A DNA stretch of 64,000 bases from Symbiodinium natans (taxonomy: Eukaryota > Sar > Dinophyceae > Suessiales > Symbiodiniaceae): contig CAJNDS010002318.1 of the NCBI GenBank assembly GCA_905221605.1, positions 188,001 to 252,000 of the forward strand, read 5' to 3'. The first letter of the stretch is position 1, and each line of letters begins with the position of its first letter. Made by a program: the position numbers and the translations under genes. Below, in pieces: positions 41,672 to 52,460 of the stretch. Below the pieces are notes generated by a model. It was not told where the DNA came from. It ran no database searches and saw nothing but the letters and a program-made list of their open reading frames with translations.

Positions 41672-42402
41672 GCGCCGGGGTCCTTTATAGAGTCTATGGG
41701 GTTTGGGGTTTAGGGTTTATGGGGTGTAGAGGGCTTATAGAGTTTCTAGGGCTGCTAAGGCCTCTAAAGGGTTTATGGTTTAGGCTCTAGGTTTACATGG
41801 CTTATATGGCTGAAAGGCTGACGAGGGTTCACAGGGCCCGCAGGGTTTATAGGACCTAATCAGATAGTGTGTTCAGGTATGGTAAGTGCTATACAATAAT
41901 TGGCAGTGATTGCCATACGCCCAAGCACTCAAGTATCCAACGACTTAACCAGTCTTTCCACCCTGTGGATTTATCGCTAAAACCTAAAACCCATAAGCCC
42001 TCCAGCCCGAAACCCTTCAACCCTGTAACCATGAGACTCGTTAAGCCAGTACTTTGCACCTGATGGGGAATTCGTTAAACCATTAAACCATCATGCCACT
42101 AAATCGCTAAACCTAAAAAACCACTTGCTTCCACCCTCTGGGAAAACCCGTTGAACCACTAAACCATGAAATCATAAATCTGTTCATCCATTAACCGATT
42201 GAACCAGTCATTCCACCCTATGCAAAATATCCGTTAAGCCATTAACCCAGCAAGCCAGTCGTTTCCACCCCATGGGATAACCCTTCATGGTTTTGGTGTA
42301 GTGGCTTAATGTTTTCCATAGGGGGAAAGGATTAGTTTAATGGTTTGATGGCTTAATGGTTTAATGACTGAATTGTTCAACGGCTTAACCATGCTAAACC
42401 TT

Positions 42403-42735
42403 AAAGCCTAAACCCTAAACCCTAAGCCCTTAGCCCTAAATCCTAAACCCCAAAACCTAAAACCTTAAACCCTAAACCCGAAACCCAAAACCCTAAACCC
42501 CAAGCTTGAAACCGAACCCAGGTGCGCTTCAGCCGCGAGCAGCTGGCTCCCTCGGACCTCCTTCTTGGTGCCAGTGTCCACTTTCAGGCCCCGGAGTGTG
42601 GGGGGTTTAGGGTTTAGGGTTTAGGGTTTAGGGTTTAGGGTTTAGGTTTTAGGGTTTAGGGTTTAGGGTTCAGGGTTTAGGGTTTAGGGGTTTCGGGTTT
42701 AGGGGTTGGGGTTTAGGGTTTAGGGTAACCTAAAC
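42403..42735. repeat. Telomere-like arrays around CSD1 exon c
   Basis: CCCTAAA variants at 42403-42510 precede the exon; TTTAGGG units at 42602-42728 follow it. Opposite orientations on the two sides of an exon recur through the window. Confidence 0.92.
42522..42587 (+). CDS. CSD1 exon c
   Basis: 66 nt, phase 0-0. It reads VRFSREQLAPSDLLLGAS then VHFQ. This is the RNP2-like D-V-x-F-x3-Q-L passage and the G-x-x-V-x-F strand. Donor GCCCCG. Confidence 0.78.
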
Positions 42736-43169
42736 CCCTACAGTAATCCCTAAACCCTTGGAGCCTTGGACCCCTGAATCCTGACCCCGAAGGCCCTGAG
42801 CAGGATAGGAGCCACGAGCCCCGGACGCGCGGCGTTTGAAGTTCGATCTGCGGTTCAGGGCTTAGACTACTTTGTGGTGCTTTACTGTAACTTTACATCT
42901 TTAGCCTCTTTGGGTTTATTGGGTTTCTTAATAAGGCAGCTAAAAGTTTAATTTTTTGCTACCCTCCTAAGTGCAGCCAAGACTAAGTTACGACTTTCTG
43001 GGTTCAGGGCGTGCTCAGGGTGTCCACATCTCTTTGGACCTACTGCGAAAGCTTGCAAAGTTGCATCTTGTGCATGCCCCCCCACTTGTACGAGGTGGCG
43101 GCTCTCTCTTTCAGAGCAACCCGAGCGCAGAAAACACATCATTCCAAATGTCTTGGATTTCGCTGGTGC

Positions 43170-43610
43170 ACCCTAAACCCCAAACCCCAAACCCCAAACC
43201 CCAAACCCTAAACCCCAAACCCTAAACCCCAAACCCCAAACCCTAAGCTCCAAACCCTAAACCCTTGGAAGGCGCAAGGTGCTGAAGACATCTTGCCCCT
43301 GCGTGGCATCCAAGCAAGTAGACCCCGCAGTTTCCGTAGAGAGTAAAGTTTAGGGTTTAGGGTTTAGGGTTTAGGGTTTAGGGTTTAGGGAGGCCGCCCT
43401 GGCACTCCCTGAAGGCGTCAAAGTGCGAGTCCACGATTCGCACTTCCATGCTGTGGGGCCTAAACCCTAAACCCTAAACCCTAAACCCTAAACCCTAAAC
43501 CCTAAACCCTAAACCCTAAACCCTAAACCCTAAACCCTAAACCCTAAACCCTAAACCCTAAACCCTAAACCCTAAACCCTAAACCCTAAACCCTAAACCC
43601 TAAAACCTTC
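43170..43610. repeat. Telomere-like arrays (three blocks)
   Basis: CCCCAAA/CCCTAAA at 43170-43265, TTTAGGG at 43347-43390 and 21 perfect CCCTAAA units at 43459-43605. An open AG-bounded segment (43391-43458) between the last two may be another exon. A G-run lies at 43698-43713. Confidence 0.93.
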
Positions 43611-43912
43611 GCTTCCCAAGGCCTCAACACACAAAAGCCCCAAAGATACCGGCAAGAACCGTCCCCGGAAGTGAACCCGGAGGGCAGGTTTTTAACACTT
43701 GGGGGGGGGGGGGAGGTTTGTTTGCGCCCTTGTTCAGCTGAGTGTGTGTGTGTGCTTTTATTCTCAGGCCTTTTGTGAGTGTCAATGTTCGTGAGCTGGC
43801 GTTGCTTGTTTCAGTCTCTGCAAGGAACAAAGCAGAGTTGTGGGACTTAAGGAACCCCCGACAAAACCCTAAAGAAGTCCTAAAATCCCCCCTGAGACAA
43901 CCCGGGGGGCAG

Positions 43913-43969
43913 GTGGAGTTCGACGCGGCGCTGCGGCCGCGTGTGAAAGGCATGGCCTCGGGTGCGATG
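43913..43969 (+). CDS. CSD1 exon d
   Basis: Phase 0. It reads VEFDAALRPRVKGMASGAM and continues the V-H-F-Q strand of exon c, with the usual R-P-x-V-K/A ending. Donor GCTTCG is chosen by phase. Confidence 0.68.
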
Positions 43970-44119
43970 GCTTCGGTGGAGAGCTGTGGCTGGGCTTGGG
44001 AGGGCTTTAAGGGATTTAGGGTTTGGGGTTTGCAGATTAAGGACTCTTAGTCTTAGTATAAGGGGGAACATTCCTAACCCTTACGTTTAAATTTGGAAGT
44101 CAGAGGTCTTGAGCAGCAG

Positions 44120-44179
44120 CACTCCGGCACGGTCTGCGACGTGGACGAGACACTGGGCCGCGGCTTCATCCACAACGAG
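44120..44179 (+). CDS. CSD2 exon a (G-R-G-F-I)
   Basis: It reads HSGTVCDVDETLGRGFIHNE. A complete first half of a cold-shock domain: G-T-V then G-R-G-F-I. The 5' border may be 3 or 6 bases further upstream (GAGCAGCAG). A GA donor (GAGCTT) is assumed. Confidence 0.72.
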
Positions 44180-44699
44180 GAGCTTTCGGAAAGCCTAGGG
44201 TTGAGGGTTGCAGGAGCTTTCGGAAACATTGAGCTCCAGGGTTGAGGGAGTTCGGGCTACATGGTTCAGGGAGCCATGTTGTGTGAACCTTTGTAAAGCC
44301 AAGGCCCCAAATCGGGGTTTAGGCGCTTGTCTTCTTATTCTTGGGGGAGTTTAGGGCTGGGCCCTGAAAACCCCTGAGCCCTAAGCCCAAGCCCTGAATT
44401 CTAAGCCCAAGCCCTGAACCCCTGCGGTGGTTCATTTCAACTCTATGGGCCTTGTGGCATCTCCTCTAAACCAACCAAAGACCGCCTTTGATCTGCGGTT
44501 TAGGATTTAGGGTCCAGGGCTTTCAGCAATCACGTAGTGATGTTGCTGACCCCGAAACGCCCGAACCCCTACACATGCCTATACACCCCTATGCGCGCCT
44601 ATACACACCCATACACCGCTACCCAAACTCCAAAACCCAAAGCCTTATAAGCAACTCAACCCTAAACCCCGTAAAGCCCCTGAAGCCCCCCAAAGCCCC

Positions 44700-45440
44700 C
44701 CAAACCCACCCCCCGCCCAAACCCTAAACCGTAAACCCTACACCCTACACCCTAAACCATAAACCCTCAGCCCTTAAAGCCTTGTGAGCTTCGCAGCGAA
44801 TGGGAGAGGCCCTCCACCGTTTGCTGGGCAAGGCGCGGCAAGTCTGAGAACCCCAGCAAAGGCTTAGGGGGTTTAGGGTTCAGGGCTCAGGGTTTAAGGT
44901 TTAGGGTTTAGGGGTTTAGGGCTTAAAGCCCTGAACCCCCGAACCCCAAACCCCAAACTCTAAACCCTAAACCCCTCAGGGCTAGGGGAACGTTCCTGCT
45001 AGTCTAGATGGTGTTTTCCCAAGGACAAAGGCAGTTTGAAGCTCAGGTCTGGGTGCCCTAAACCCTAAACCCTAAACCCTAAACCCTAAACCCTAAACCC
45101 TAAACCCTAAACCCTAAACCCTAAACCCTAAACTCTAAACCCTCAACCCTAAACCCTCAACCCTAAACACAGCCCTAAAGCCTAAACCCTAAACCCTAAA
45201 CCTTACCCCAAGCCCTAAGCCCCACACTCTTGGACTCGGGACGTGGCTTCCGGGCCCAGAGCTGCCAGGAATGGGGTTCGGGGGTGAGGGTTGAGGGGTT
45301 CGGGTTTAGGGCTTGCAGGGTTTAGGGTTTAGGGGTTGCAGGGTTTAGGAGGGTTTAGGGTTGAGGGCTTGCAAGGTTTAGGGCTTGCAGGGTTTAGGGT
45401 TTTGGGGTTTGGGTTCAGGATTTTTGGGCGGTTAGGGGTT
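44700..45440. repeat. Telomere-like arrays, both orientations
   Basis: CCCTACA/CCCTAAA at 44700-44770, TTTAGGG at 44870-44925, CCCTAAA at 45057-45230, TTTAGGG/GGGCTTGCA at 45300-45430. At 45222-45270 a + frame reads SGRGFRAQSC, which resembles the G-R-G-F strand and may be a relic CSD exon. Confidence 0.88.
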
Positions 45441-45574
45441 GGGGTTTTAGGGGGCCCCAGGAGTATAGTAGGTCGAGGAGTACACAGACCCTGGGGCCTG
45501 TATTCCTACCCTGCCAAAGACCCTTGACCTAGAAAGGGCACACAGCTTATGTCCCCCCATGTGTAGACTTGAAG

Positions 45575-45600
45575 GCGGGGAACCTGCAACAGTACGCGGG
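45575..45600 (+). CDS. CSD2 linker exon (tentative)
   Basis: It reads AGNLQQYAG between an AG and an uncertain donor. It would fit between H-N-E and D-V-L-F of CSD2. Weak: phase at its 3' end does not clearly match 46722. Confidence 0.3.
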
Positions 45601-45629
45601 TTGCGGCTTGCAGAGCCCACCCTGAACAC

Positions 45630-45835
45630 TCAAACCTAAACCCTAAACCCTAAACCCTAAACCCTAAACCCTAAACCCTAAACCCTAAACCCTAAACCCT
45701 AAACCCTAAACCCTAAACCCTGAACCCTGAACCCTGAACCCTGAACCCTGAACCCTGAACCCTGAACCCTGAACCCTGAACCCTGAACCCTGAACCCTGA
45801 ACCCTGAACCCTGAACCCTAAACCTTAGCAGGATT
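45630..45835. repeat. Telomere-like array passing into pure CCCTGAA
   Basis: Twelve CCCTAAA units are followed by about 15 perfect CCCTGAA units. One-base variant amplified to uniformity in a single step, as at 21735. Confidence 0.96.
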
Positions 45836-45949
45836 AGGGTTTGGGTTAAGCCCTGAAGAGCCCAAGCCCCGAACGGCCTAGAACCCCAAGAGCTCGAAGT
45901 CTCAGTTATCAGAGCGCCCGTGCCCCAAAGGTTCCTTTAGCGCACTGGT

Positions 45950-46700
45950 GTAGAGTTTAGGGCTTGTAGGGTTTGTAGTTTAGGGTTTGTAGGGTTTGTA
46001 GGGTTTGCAGGGTTTGGTAGGGTTTGTAGGGTTTGTAGGGTTTGCGTGGTTTGTAGGGTTATCAAGTCTAAGCTTGATGGATGATTCAGGATCCCCCCCA
46101 AAGCAGTCGCAAGGTCTCCCGAATGCAGTGTAAACCCTAAACCCTAAACCCTAAACCCTAAACCCTAAACCCTAAACCCGAAACCCGAAACCCTAAACCC
46201 TAAACCCTAAACCCTAGACCCTAGACCTTAAGGCCTAAACACTCAACCAAAAACAACCCAAAACCTTCAACCCTGATCTTAGTGCTTCTGAGCAGTGGAC
46301 CTGGGAATCGGACTTCCTACGTCATCCCTTAGCGGTTTTACGCAGGTTCACCAAATTCCCTCTAAACCATAAGGGGAAAAACCCTGAAATCCTAAGCCCT
46401 AAGCCGTAAACCCTAAACCCTACGCCCTAAACCCTAAACCCTAAACCCTAAACCCTAAACCCTAAACCCTAAACCCTAAACCCTAAACCCTAAACCCTAA
46501 ACCCTAAACCCTAAACCCTAAACCCTAAACCCTAAACCCTAAACCTAAACCATAAACCCTAAACCCTAAACCCTAAACCCTAAACCCTAAACCCTAAACC
46601 CTAAACCCTAAACCCTAAACCCTAAACCCTAAACCCTAAACCCTAAACCCTAAACCCTGAACCCTAAACCCTAAATCCTAAACCCTAAACCCGAAAGAAG
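45950..46700. repeat. 'gggtttgta' array and 280-bp telomere-like array
   Basis: GGGTTTGTA nonamers at 45965-46062, CCCTAAA at 46130-46222, and about 40 CCCTAAA units at 46400-46690 reaching to the exon at 46722. Confidence 0.93.
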
Positions 46701-46721
46701 GGGTCTCGCCTCGGCCTCCAG

Positions 46722-46760
46722 GATGTTCTCTTCCGCGCAGTCCAGGTGCCAGGGGCCCAG
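46722..46760 (+). CDS. CSD2 exon (D-V-L-F)
   Basis: 39 nt, phase 0-0, reading DVLFRAVQVPGAQ. Acceptor CCTCCAG; donor GTGCGC. Matches the RNP2-like strand of the domain. Confidence 0.75.
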
Positions 46761-46835
46761 GTGCGCCCCTCCGAGGGTTTTGCTGCTCGAAACTCCTCGA
46801 AACTTCCCCGGATCTGAATCCTGAACAAAAAAAAA

Positions 46836-47020
46836 GCCCTAAACCCTAAACCCTAAACCCTAAACCCTAAACCCTAAACCCTAAACCCTAAACCCTAAAC
46901 CCTAAACCCTAAACCCTAAACCCTAAACCCTAAACCCTAAAACCTAAACCCTAAACCCTAAACCCTAAACCCTAAACCCTAAACCCCAGACCCTAGACCC
47001 TAAACCCCAAACCCTCCCAA
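46836..47020. repeat. Telomere-like array (CCCTAAA)n
   Basis: About 24 units filling most of the 264-bp intron between two CSD2 exons. Confidence 0.95.
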
Positions 47021-47024
47021 AAAG

Positions 47025-47095
47025 GTGGGGCAGAGCGTCTGCTTCCACCTGGAGCTGGACGCCGAGGGCCGGCCTCGGGTCAAGGAAGCAGTCGC
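47025..47095 (+). CDS. CSD2 exon (G-Q-S-V-x-F...G-R-P)
   Basis: 71 nt, phase 0 to phase 1... the readable codons give VGQSVCFHLELDAEGRPR then VKEAVA, followed by one or two bases of the next codon. This is the strongest single CSD match in the gene. Intron opens at GCCGAG. Confidence 0.8.
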
Positions 47096-47469
47096 AGGCC
47101 GAGGGAGTGTTTCGGTAGGGCTTGTGGGTTTAGTTTGGGGTTTGGGAGTTTCGGGTATAGGGCATAGGGCTTAGGGTTTAGGGTTTAGGCTTGAGGAAGT
47201 TTAGGAAGCTTGTGTAGTTTCAGAAAGATTCGTTTTGGGGGGGAGAATTTCAGGGTCGGGCTTGTTGGGTTTGTTAATGTATTCGGGTGTTGGGGTGTTG
47301 AGGGACTTTGCAGGCTGCTGGGAAGCAGGACACTGCAAACCCTAAAACCCTGAACCCTAAACCCTAAACCCAAAACCCTAAACCCTAAACTCTAAACTCT
47401 AAACGCTGGGCTTCTCGGGCCTAGGGCTTTCTGAGGTCAGATTCTGACACCCCCCCCCCCCCCCCCCAG

Positions 47470-47489
47470 GAGCCGGGAAGAAGCGCCAG
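47470..47489 (+). CDS. Basic exon after CSD2
   Basis: Follows a C-run acceptor (47450-47469). In the frame continued from 47095 it reads AGKKRQ. A basic tail after a CSD is plausible. The stop codon of the gene was not located. Confidence 0.45.
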
Positions 47490-47499
47490 GCCCGGATTC

Positions 47500-48420
47500 G
47501 GGGAATTTGGGGTTTTTGGGGTTTAGGGTTTAGGGTTAGACTTCGAAGATGGGTTTGGGTTTAGGGTTAGTTTAGGGTGTAGGGTTTAGGGTTTAGGGGG
47601 TTCAGGGTTTAGGGTTTGAGGCCAGGGGCTTCGGGGTTTAGATTTCGGGTTTAGGGGTTCCATTCGAGTTCCTACCGGGGAGCTGCAGTTTGTGGACGTA
47701 TTGACGTTGAGGCGGGTTCTAGGTGCCTTAGATGCCCTAGATGCCCTGTTCTAGGACCATGTGGGCCTCTGACTGCACTTGTTATAGGAACGTCCAAGCA
47801 TGTACCCCACCCCCTCCCTCCCCACAAAGGAAAGCTACTTGGAGGTTCATGGGTACTTCTAACTCCAGTTCTGACTACACATTTCTGGGGTTATAGGTAC
47901 CCATGAATCAAGAAGCTGTAGTCTGGGAATCTAAGGTTGGAACCATGGGCCCTTAGTATGGTCCCTTACCCTTGTTAGTGAGGGGGCCCAAATGAAGGGC
48001 CCATACTTGGAACTCTAGAGACCCTAAACCCTAAACCCTAAACCCTAAACCCTAAACCCTAAACCCTAAACCCTAAACCCGAAACCCCTAAACCCTAAAC
48101 TCCTAAGCTCTGCGCATGTCATGCCGGGCATGAATATCCTCGTGTTGGGCCACGGTTGCTCTTTAGTCAGGATGCTGGGGCTCTTAAACCCTAAACCCTA
48201 AACCCTAAACCCTAAACCCTAAACCCTAAACCCTAAACCCTAAACCCTAAACCCTAAATCCTAAATCCTAAACCCTAAACCCTAAACCCTAAACCCTAAA
48301 CCCTAAACCCTAAACCCTAAACCCTAAGCCCTAAATCCTAAACCCTAAACCCTGAACCCTAAACCCTAAACCCTAAACTCTAAACCCTAAACCCTAAAAC
48401 CTGAACCCCTAAGATTCCCA
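47500..48420. repeat. Telomere-like arrays with decayed MITEs
   Basis: TTTAGGG types at 47515-47650; a decayed family B element at 47836-47917 ('tacttggaggttcatggg' ... 'cccatgaatcaag'); a family E copy at 47928-48018; CCCTAAA at 48017-48100 and 48184-48410. Confidence 0.85.
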
Positions 48421-50217
48421 GATTCACTTGAATTGCAATATTGCCGAGGAAGGTTGATGATTCGATCTGAGTTTTTTTTGCATTTTCATAATTTACCACT
48501 TAGATAAGTTGGGTTTTTTGGATTTGAAGTATGAGAATCCTTAAATCATATCATTCACTCATATAATTTCAGATTGTTTGGGAATTTTGAACCAAATGTT
48601 CGCCAAATCTGAATATTCATTCAGCATTATTTTCGGATTGGATAAGACTGATTTCCCTGATCCCCAGATTCCAGTTCTCATTCATTCATATAATTTCCGA
48701 TCTCTTGATAGTTCTCCAGATTGAATCTTTCAAAGGCTCCTAGAATCACTTCAAAATCGTCCGATTTGCCATATAAGACCAAGCCTCTTGCTCCGCGTTG
48801 GAGCGTTTCGCGCCATACGTCCCAGATTATCCCGAGAGTCAACTCAAACCACAGCCGAACAGAGTGTAAAAGAGAACCCGCTCAAAGCACACTCAAATAG
48901 TTTTTGGGACCGAAGATACGAAAAATCCCTCAACCCTAAACCCTAGTACCCTAAAACCTAAGCCCTAAACCCTAAACCGTGCTGCGCACTTTGTAGGTTT
49001 GGCTTATCCTGTCTTGGTTCGGTGGTGTGGTAGGCTTGGGGACTGCTCGGCATCCTCGCAAGCTGCTTCGGGTTCCAAGCCCCCCCTGAGACTTGAGCAC
49101 GCCAAGTGTTTGTCAGGCACCGCTCTTCACGACGCAGACGCTTCTGACGCTCGGGCACCCTAAAGTTCCTCAAGTCTCTACAATGCCTCAAGTTCTGCCT
49201 CAAGTTTCTTTGTGGTTCTGAACACTTAAGTGTAGAATTAGGGAAGAAAGTGCCGATACTACCACGGAGCCAATGAAGAACGAGCACGGTTTTACAAGTT
49301 GCGCTTGGTTTAGCCTAAAAACCTAAACCCTAAACCCTGAACCCGAAACCCTAAACCCTAGGCTTTTCCGCTGCCTGACTCCGACCATATTAAAGGCGAT
49401 GCGAGTCCCAAACCGGAGCCCCTGAAACCCCTGCAAAGCGAGGTTTTGGAGGGAGGGTCTTGAGGTCCTGGATCACAGTTTGGGTAGGGTTGAGGGTTGA
49501 GGGTTAGGGTTTACCGATGGGATATATTTTCACTTATTGGATTTAGGAGGATGAGATTTAGGAATCTTTTTCAGAAGGTGCTAAGGGCAATCCGAGAAGA
49601 CGTTCCAGTTTCCTTTCAGAAGCTTCGAGTGTCCTTCACAAAGCATCGTGCAGCCGCAGGGCATCTTCATAGTCAAGCTCCAAGGCGGCGTAAACCCCCT
49701 AAACCCTAAAACCTGTAATTAAGTTACACGCTCAAAGGGAGTGATCCTTGGGGTGAGCATGTCTTTCATTCTTCGGAAGGGGCTGATAATGTGCCGGTTT
49801 CACGAGTAGATATCTTGTAATCTGCGCGTGAACCTTGCATCTGGGAACTCTAAAACCTCAAATAAGCCGTATATAAGCTTTTAGGGTTTCGCTCCGAGAG
49901 TTATCTCAACGGGAGTATTCTGAAACGTACCTTCACTCTGGGGGAAGCATTTTAGAGAGTTTTTTTGTACCTAAGACTTACGCAGGCAAGGCATCCTTAA
50001 ACAGGCTTTAGCTGTATCAAACACAGCGGCGCGAGTCTTACTTCTCAACCCAAGGAATCCTTTGCCGCCAATGTTTTGTCTGAAGCTGGCAACAAAGAAC
50101 GAACACACACTGCGGCCGTTCATGTTTCAATTCGTCCATTCGCATTTGGCAATATTCGCGCAATGAAAAACAAGCTCGTCATGCCAACAGCAGCAATGAA
50201 AGTCGTGAGAGTGCCAG
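48420..50217. other. Unassigned stretch, first part AT-rich
   Basis: 48420-48900 is AT-rich with two related 'attcattcatataatttc' blocks (48551-48575, 48679-48705). No gene recognised. Telomere-like repeats become rare from here on (short runs at 48935-48980 and 49320-49360). Confidence 0.45.
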
Positions 50218-50298
50218 GCGGATTGGTTTGCTTTGGGCGTTCTCATCATCGAGCTGCTTACCGGCGGCGTGCCGTTCGTTGGTGATGACGACCGCCAG
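50218..50298 (+). CDS. Protein kinase exon, subdomain IX
   Basis: 81 nt, phase 0-0. It reads ADWFALGVLIIELLTGGVPF then VGDDDRQ. D-W-x-A-L-G-V-L-x-x-E-L-L-T-G-x-x-P-F is subdomain IX of Ser/Thr kinases, of the AGC (PKA/PKG) type. Acceptor GCCAG; possible GC donor GCGCAT. The catalytic core (VAIK, HRD, DFG) was not found nearby, so this is an isolated exon or relic. A + frame at 50338-50535 (LPADPAKLFLQNLIKPT) may carry the C-lobe end but is in another frame, with TAG at 50533. Confidence 0.72.
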
Positions 50299-51345
50299 GC
50301 GCATCAGGGCCTTGCTCGTATGTCGCATCAGAGATGCTCAGATGAAAGCGCTGGTCTTGGCGGGAACGGCTCGGGTCTTGCCGGCGGATCCTGCCAAGCT
50401 GTTCCTTCAAAATCTCATCAAGCCGACCGCGCGAAACCACATGTGTGAGGTGTCTGAGCTGTGCCGCAGCCTGTTCCAGCCGGGGGAGCACAGGCATACA
50501 AAGCGACACCTTCGTAAAGTTCTGGCACCGGTGTAGTGTTATCCGTACAGCTCCTTTGTTAAAAGGTGGCGTTTGTCAGAGAAGTTTTTTCTCTCCTTCA
50601 TTGTGTGCTTGCGTTCAGCCCCTCAGTGCTTAATACGGATTCTGTGTGGAAGTAGTGATAGTGGCCTGCCCATTGACAGCTGGGCGCTTGCTTCCAATCG
50701 TTTTTTCTTGAATCCTCGATTGAAGAGTTCTGATACACGAGCGGTCATTATCTAGGCACTTTCTTTCCTGTCTTTGTTTCTTCATGTTTGAGTGCTGGCA
50801 GCTTCTTGGCAATCGACTGCGAGGCTCTCTCGCCCATCGTTGTCTCCCTTTTTCATTGGTTTTGTTTTGCTGAAGCTGCAGAAGCGGAATAGCTTTTGTC
50901 AGCTTGGCTCTCGCGTCCCACAGGGTTTCTGCAGTCAACTGTCAAAAACTAGCGGACTTGCGTGACCGTGTCAGCTAGGTGCCCTTTCCGTCGTTTTCCC
51001 ATTCCTTTTCGAGAAAGTGCCGAAGGTGCAACGGCCGTTGAAAGGCTACTTAGTCTCTCATCCCGTGTTGAAAGTAAGTACTGTAGTGTTGGTGAGCTCC
51101 ACCTTTTCCCCATGGTTGAACATGACATTGGCTCGTTGAAAGTGTGGGAAGCAGAGTGAATGCGTTGAGCTATTTTCGCTAGATGCGTGGAAGAAAAAGC
51201 TTGGCCGCTGACAGCTGGGCGCCCGCCTGCAACCAAAAAACACAATATATATATATATATATATATATATAGAGTACACATCGACTGTCGGTCTGCTATG
51301 TGTCTCTTCCGACAAAGGGGCGTGCGCCAGCGGTCCACACTTGCA

Positions 51346-51600
51346 GCTTCGGACAGCCTTCCTGAGGACATCACATCCGAGGTGCTCGTTCGCGACTTTG
51401 GCCACGCTGGCCAGATCGAGTCCGCTGTCCCTGCACTCTTTTCATCGGGGACGCTCGAGCAGAAGGAAGCCCCAGCGCAAACAGGTCTGGGGCCATGGGC
51501 AGGCTTTCGTGAAGTACGAGTTGAGTGAATCGGCGGCTGCAGCGTTGGCCTGGTGCGACACAATGTACAGGGGCAGGCGTTTGCACGAGGCGTGGCTAAC
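51346..51600 (+). pseudogene. RRM-like RNA-binding domain, frameshifted
   Basis: The first half reads SLPEDITSEVLVRDFGHAG then QIESAV in one frame; the second half reads GHGQAFVKYELSESAAAAL then AWCDTMYRGRRL in another. G-x-A-F-V-K-Y is RNP1, and D-I-T-x3-L-x2-x-F-G-x-x-G-x-I-E-S is alpha-1/beta-2 of an RRM. A one-base shift lies between 51430 and 51480 with no good intron, so the copy is either broken or contains a tiny unusual intron. A TA microsatellite (51245-51272) lies just upstream. Confidence 0.6.
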
Positions 51601-51989
51601 TGCGCAGATCTTGAGTCTCCTGAGCAAAGAATCTTTAGTCTGGCTCTGCCCAGCTTGTGAGTTTTTTCCTTTCCCAAAGTCAGCTGCGCGGAAGGCCCGG
51701 GTGCTTGTACAGCTTGGGCTTGGAGTGCTGGACAGTCTTTTCGCGCGCCCCTTCCCAGGAAGGCTTCGACAGCCCGATGCCTCGAGCCCCGCCCCGCCCA
51801 GGACCTGCTTCGGACGTTGCGGCCATTGCCTGCGCTCGCACAGACTGACGTTGTTTTGAAGACCGGCGCAGAACAAGGACACCGCCTGCTAGCCTGCGCC
51901 CTTGTACAGCTTGGTGGAATGGAACTCCACAGCTGGAGTGGGGGAGGGGGGGGTTCCGTTCTGGTGGATTAGCCGTTAGGTCTTGCGCT

Positions 51990-52460
51990 TACTTGGGACT
52001 TCGGCTCTTCTTAAGTTGTGGCCGACCTTTGTCACTTGTGTGCCATCGCGTCGCTGCTGCGCAAATTAGCAACAGTTTCGATTGCAGGCCAGTGGTGGTT
52101 CAGGAAGCTTCATTTTTGAAGTGCGAATCTCTGAAGCTCAAGTCTTCAGAAGCTTCAGCGAAGGTCGAGTATTCAGAATTCAGGAGCTTCAGCGAAGCTC
52201 GAGTTTTCAGTCAGAAGCTTGAGAAGCTGCAGAGTCAAGCGACGCTCGAGTTTTTAGCAGCTTCAGAAGCTTTGCTGGAGCCAAATGGGGCGTCCCTTAC
52301 AGTTTCGTTTTTGCATGCGGGTGTTGCTGTCTGTGTCAAATTTTGCTTTAAGTATAAAGATATTGACATTGATCGCGAAATGAAGCTGCTCACTCAAGCA
52401 ATAGACGCACAGCGCACAGTCAATCTTAAACTGCATGCTCAAAAAAGACTTTGGTAGAAG
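51990..52460. other. 'agcttcagaagctt' repeat-rich segment
   Basis: Short repeats of GCTTCAG / GAAGCTT and TCGAG(T)TTTCAG occur about ten times between 52105 and 52275. A 154-codon + frame spans it (51993-52457); it has no recognised domain and may be fortuitous. 52460-53550 holds nothing I can assign. Confidence 0.4.

Larger units (their letters stand above)
40903..47489 (+). other. Split gene encoding two cold-shock domains
   Basis: At least seven small + strand exons join into two cold-shock domains (CSDs). CSD1 uses exons 40903, 41608, 42522 and 43913; CSD2 uses 44120, (45575), 46722 and 47025. The joins 40959/41608, 41671/42522, 42587/43913 and 46760/47025 are phase-consistent and rebuild the family order G-V-V-R-S...K-G-R-G-F-I...D-V-x-F...G-x-x-V-x-F...R-P-x-V. 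Known biology: CSDs are five-stranded OB-folds binding single-stranded RNA or DNA, and dinoflagellates have many. Inference: a post-transcriptional regulator. Both ends of the gene are unresolved; introns are again dominated by telomere-like arrays. Confidence 0.75.

Noticed and set aside
43391-43458. An extra CSD exon (ALALPEGVKVRVHDSHFHAVG)
   Set aside because: Attractive text, but the join 42587 to 43913 already completes CSD1 in phase; left unassigned.
50949-51677. 242-codon minus-strand ORF
   Set aside because: It crosses a TA microsatellite and is antisense to the RRM halves, which match a known family.
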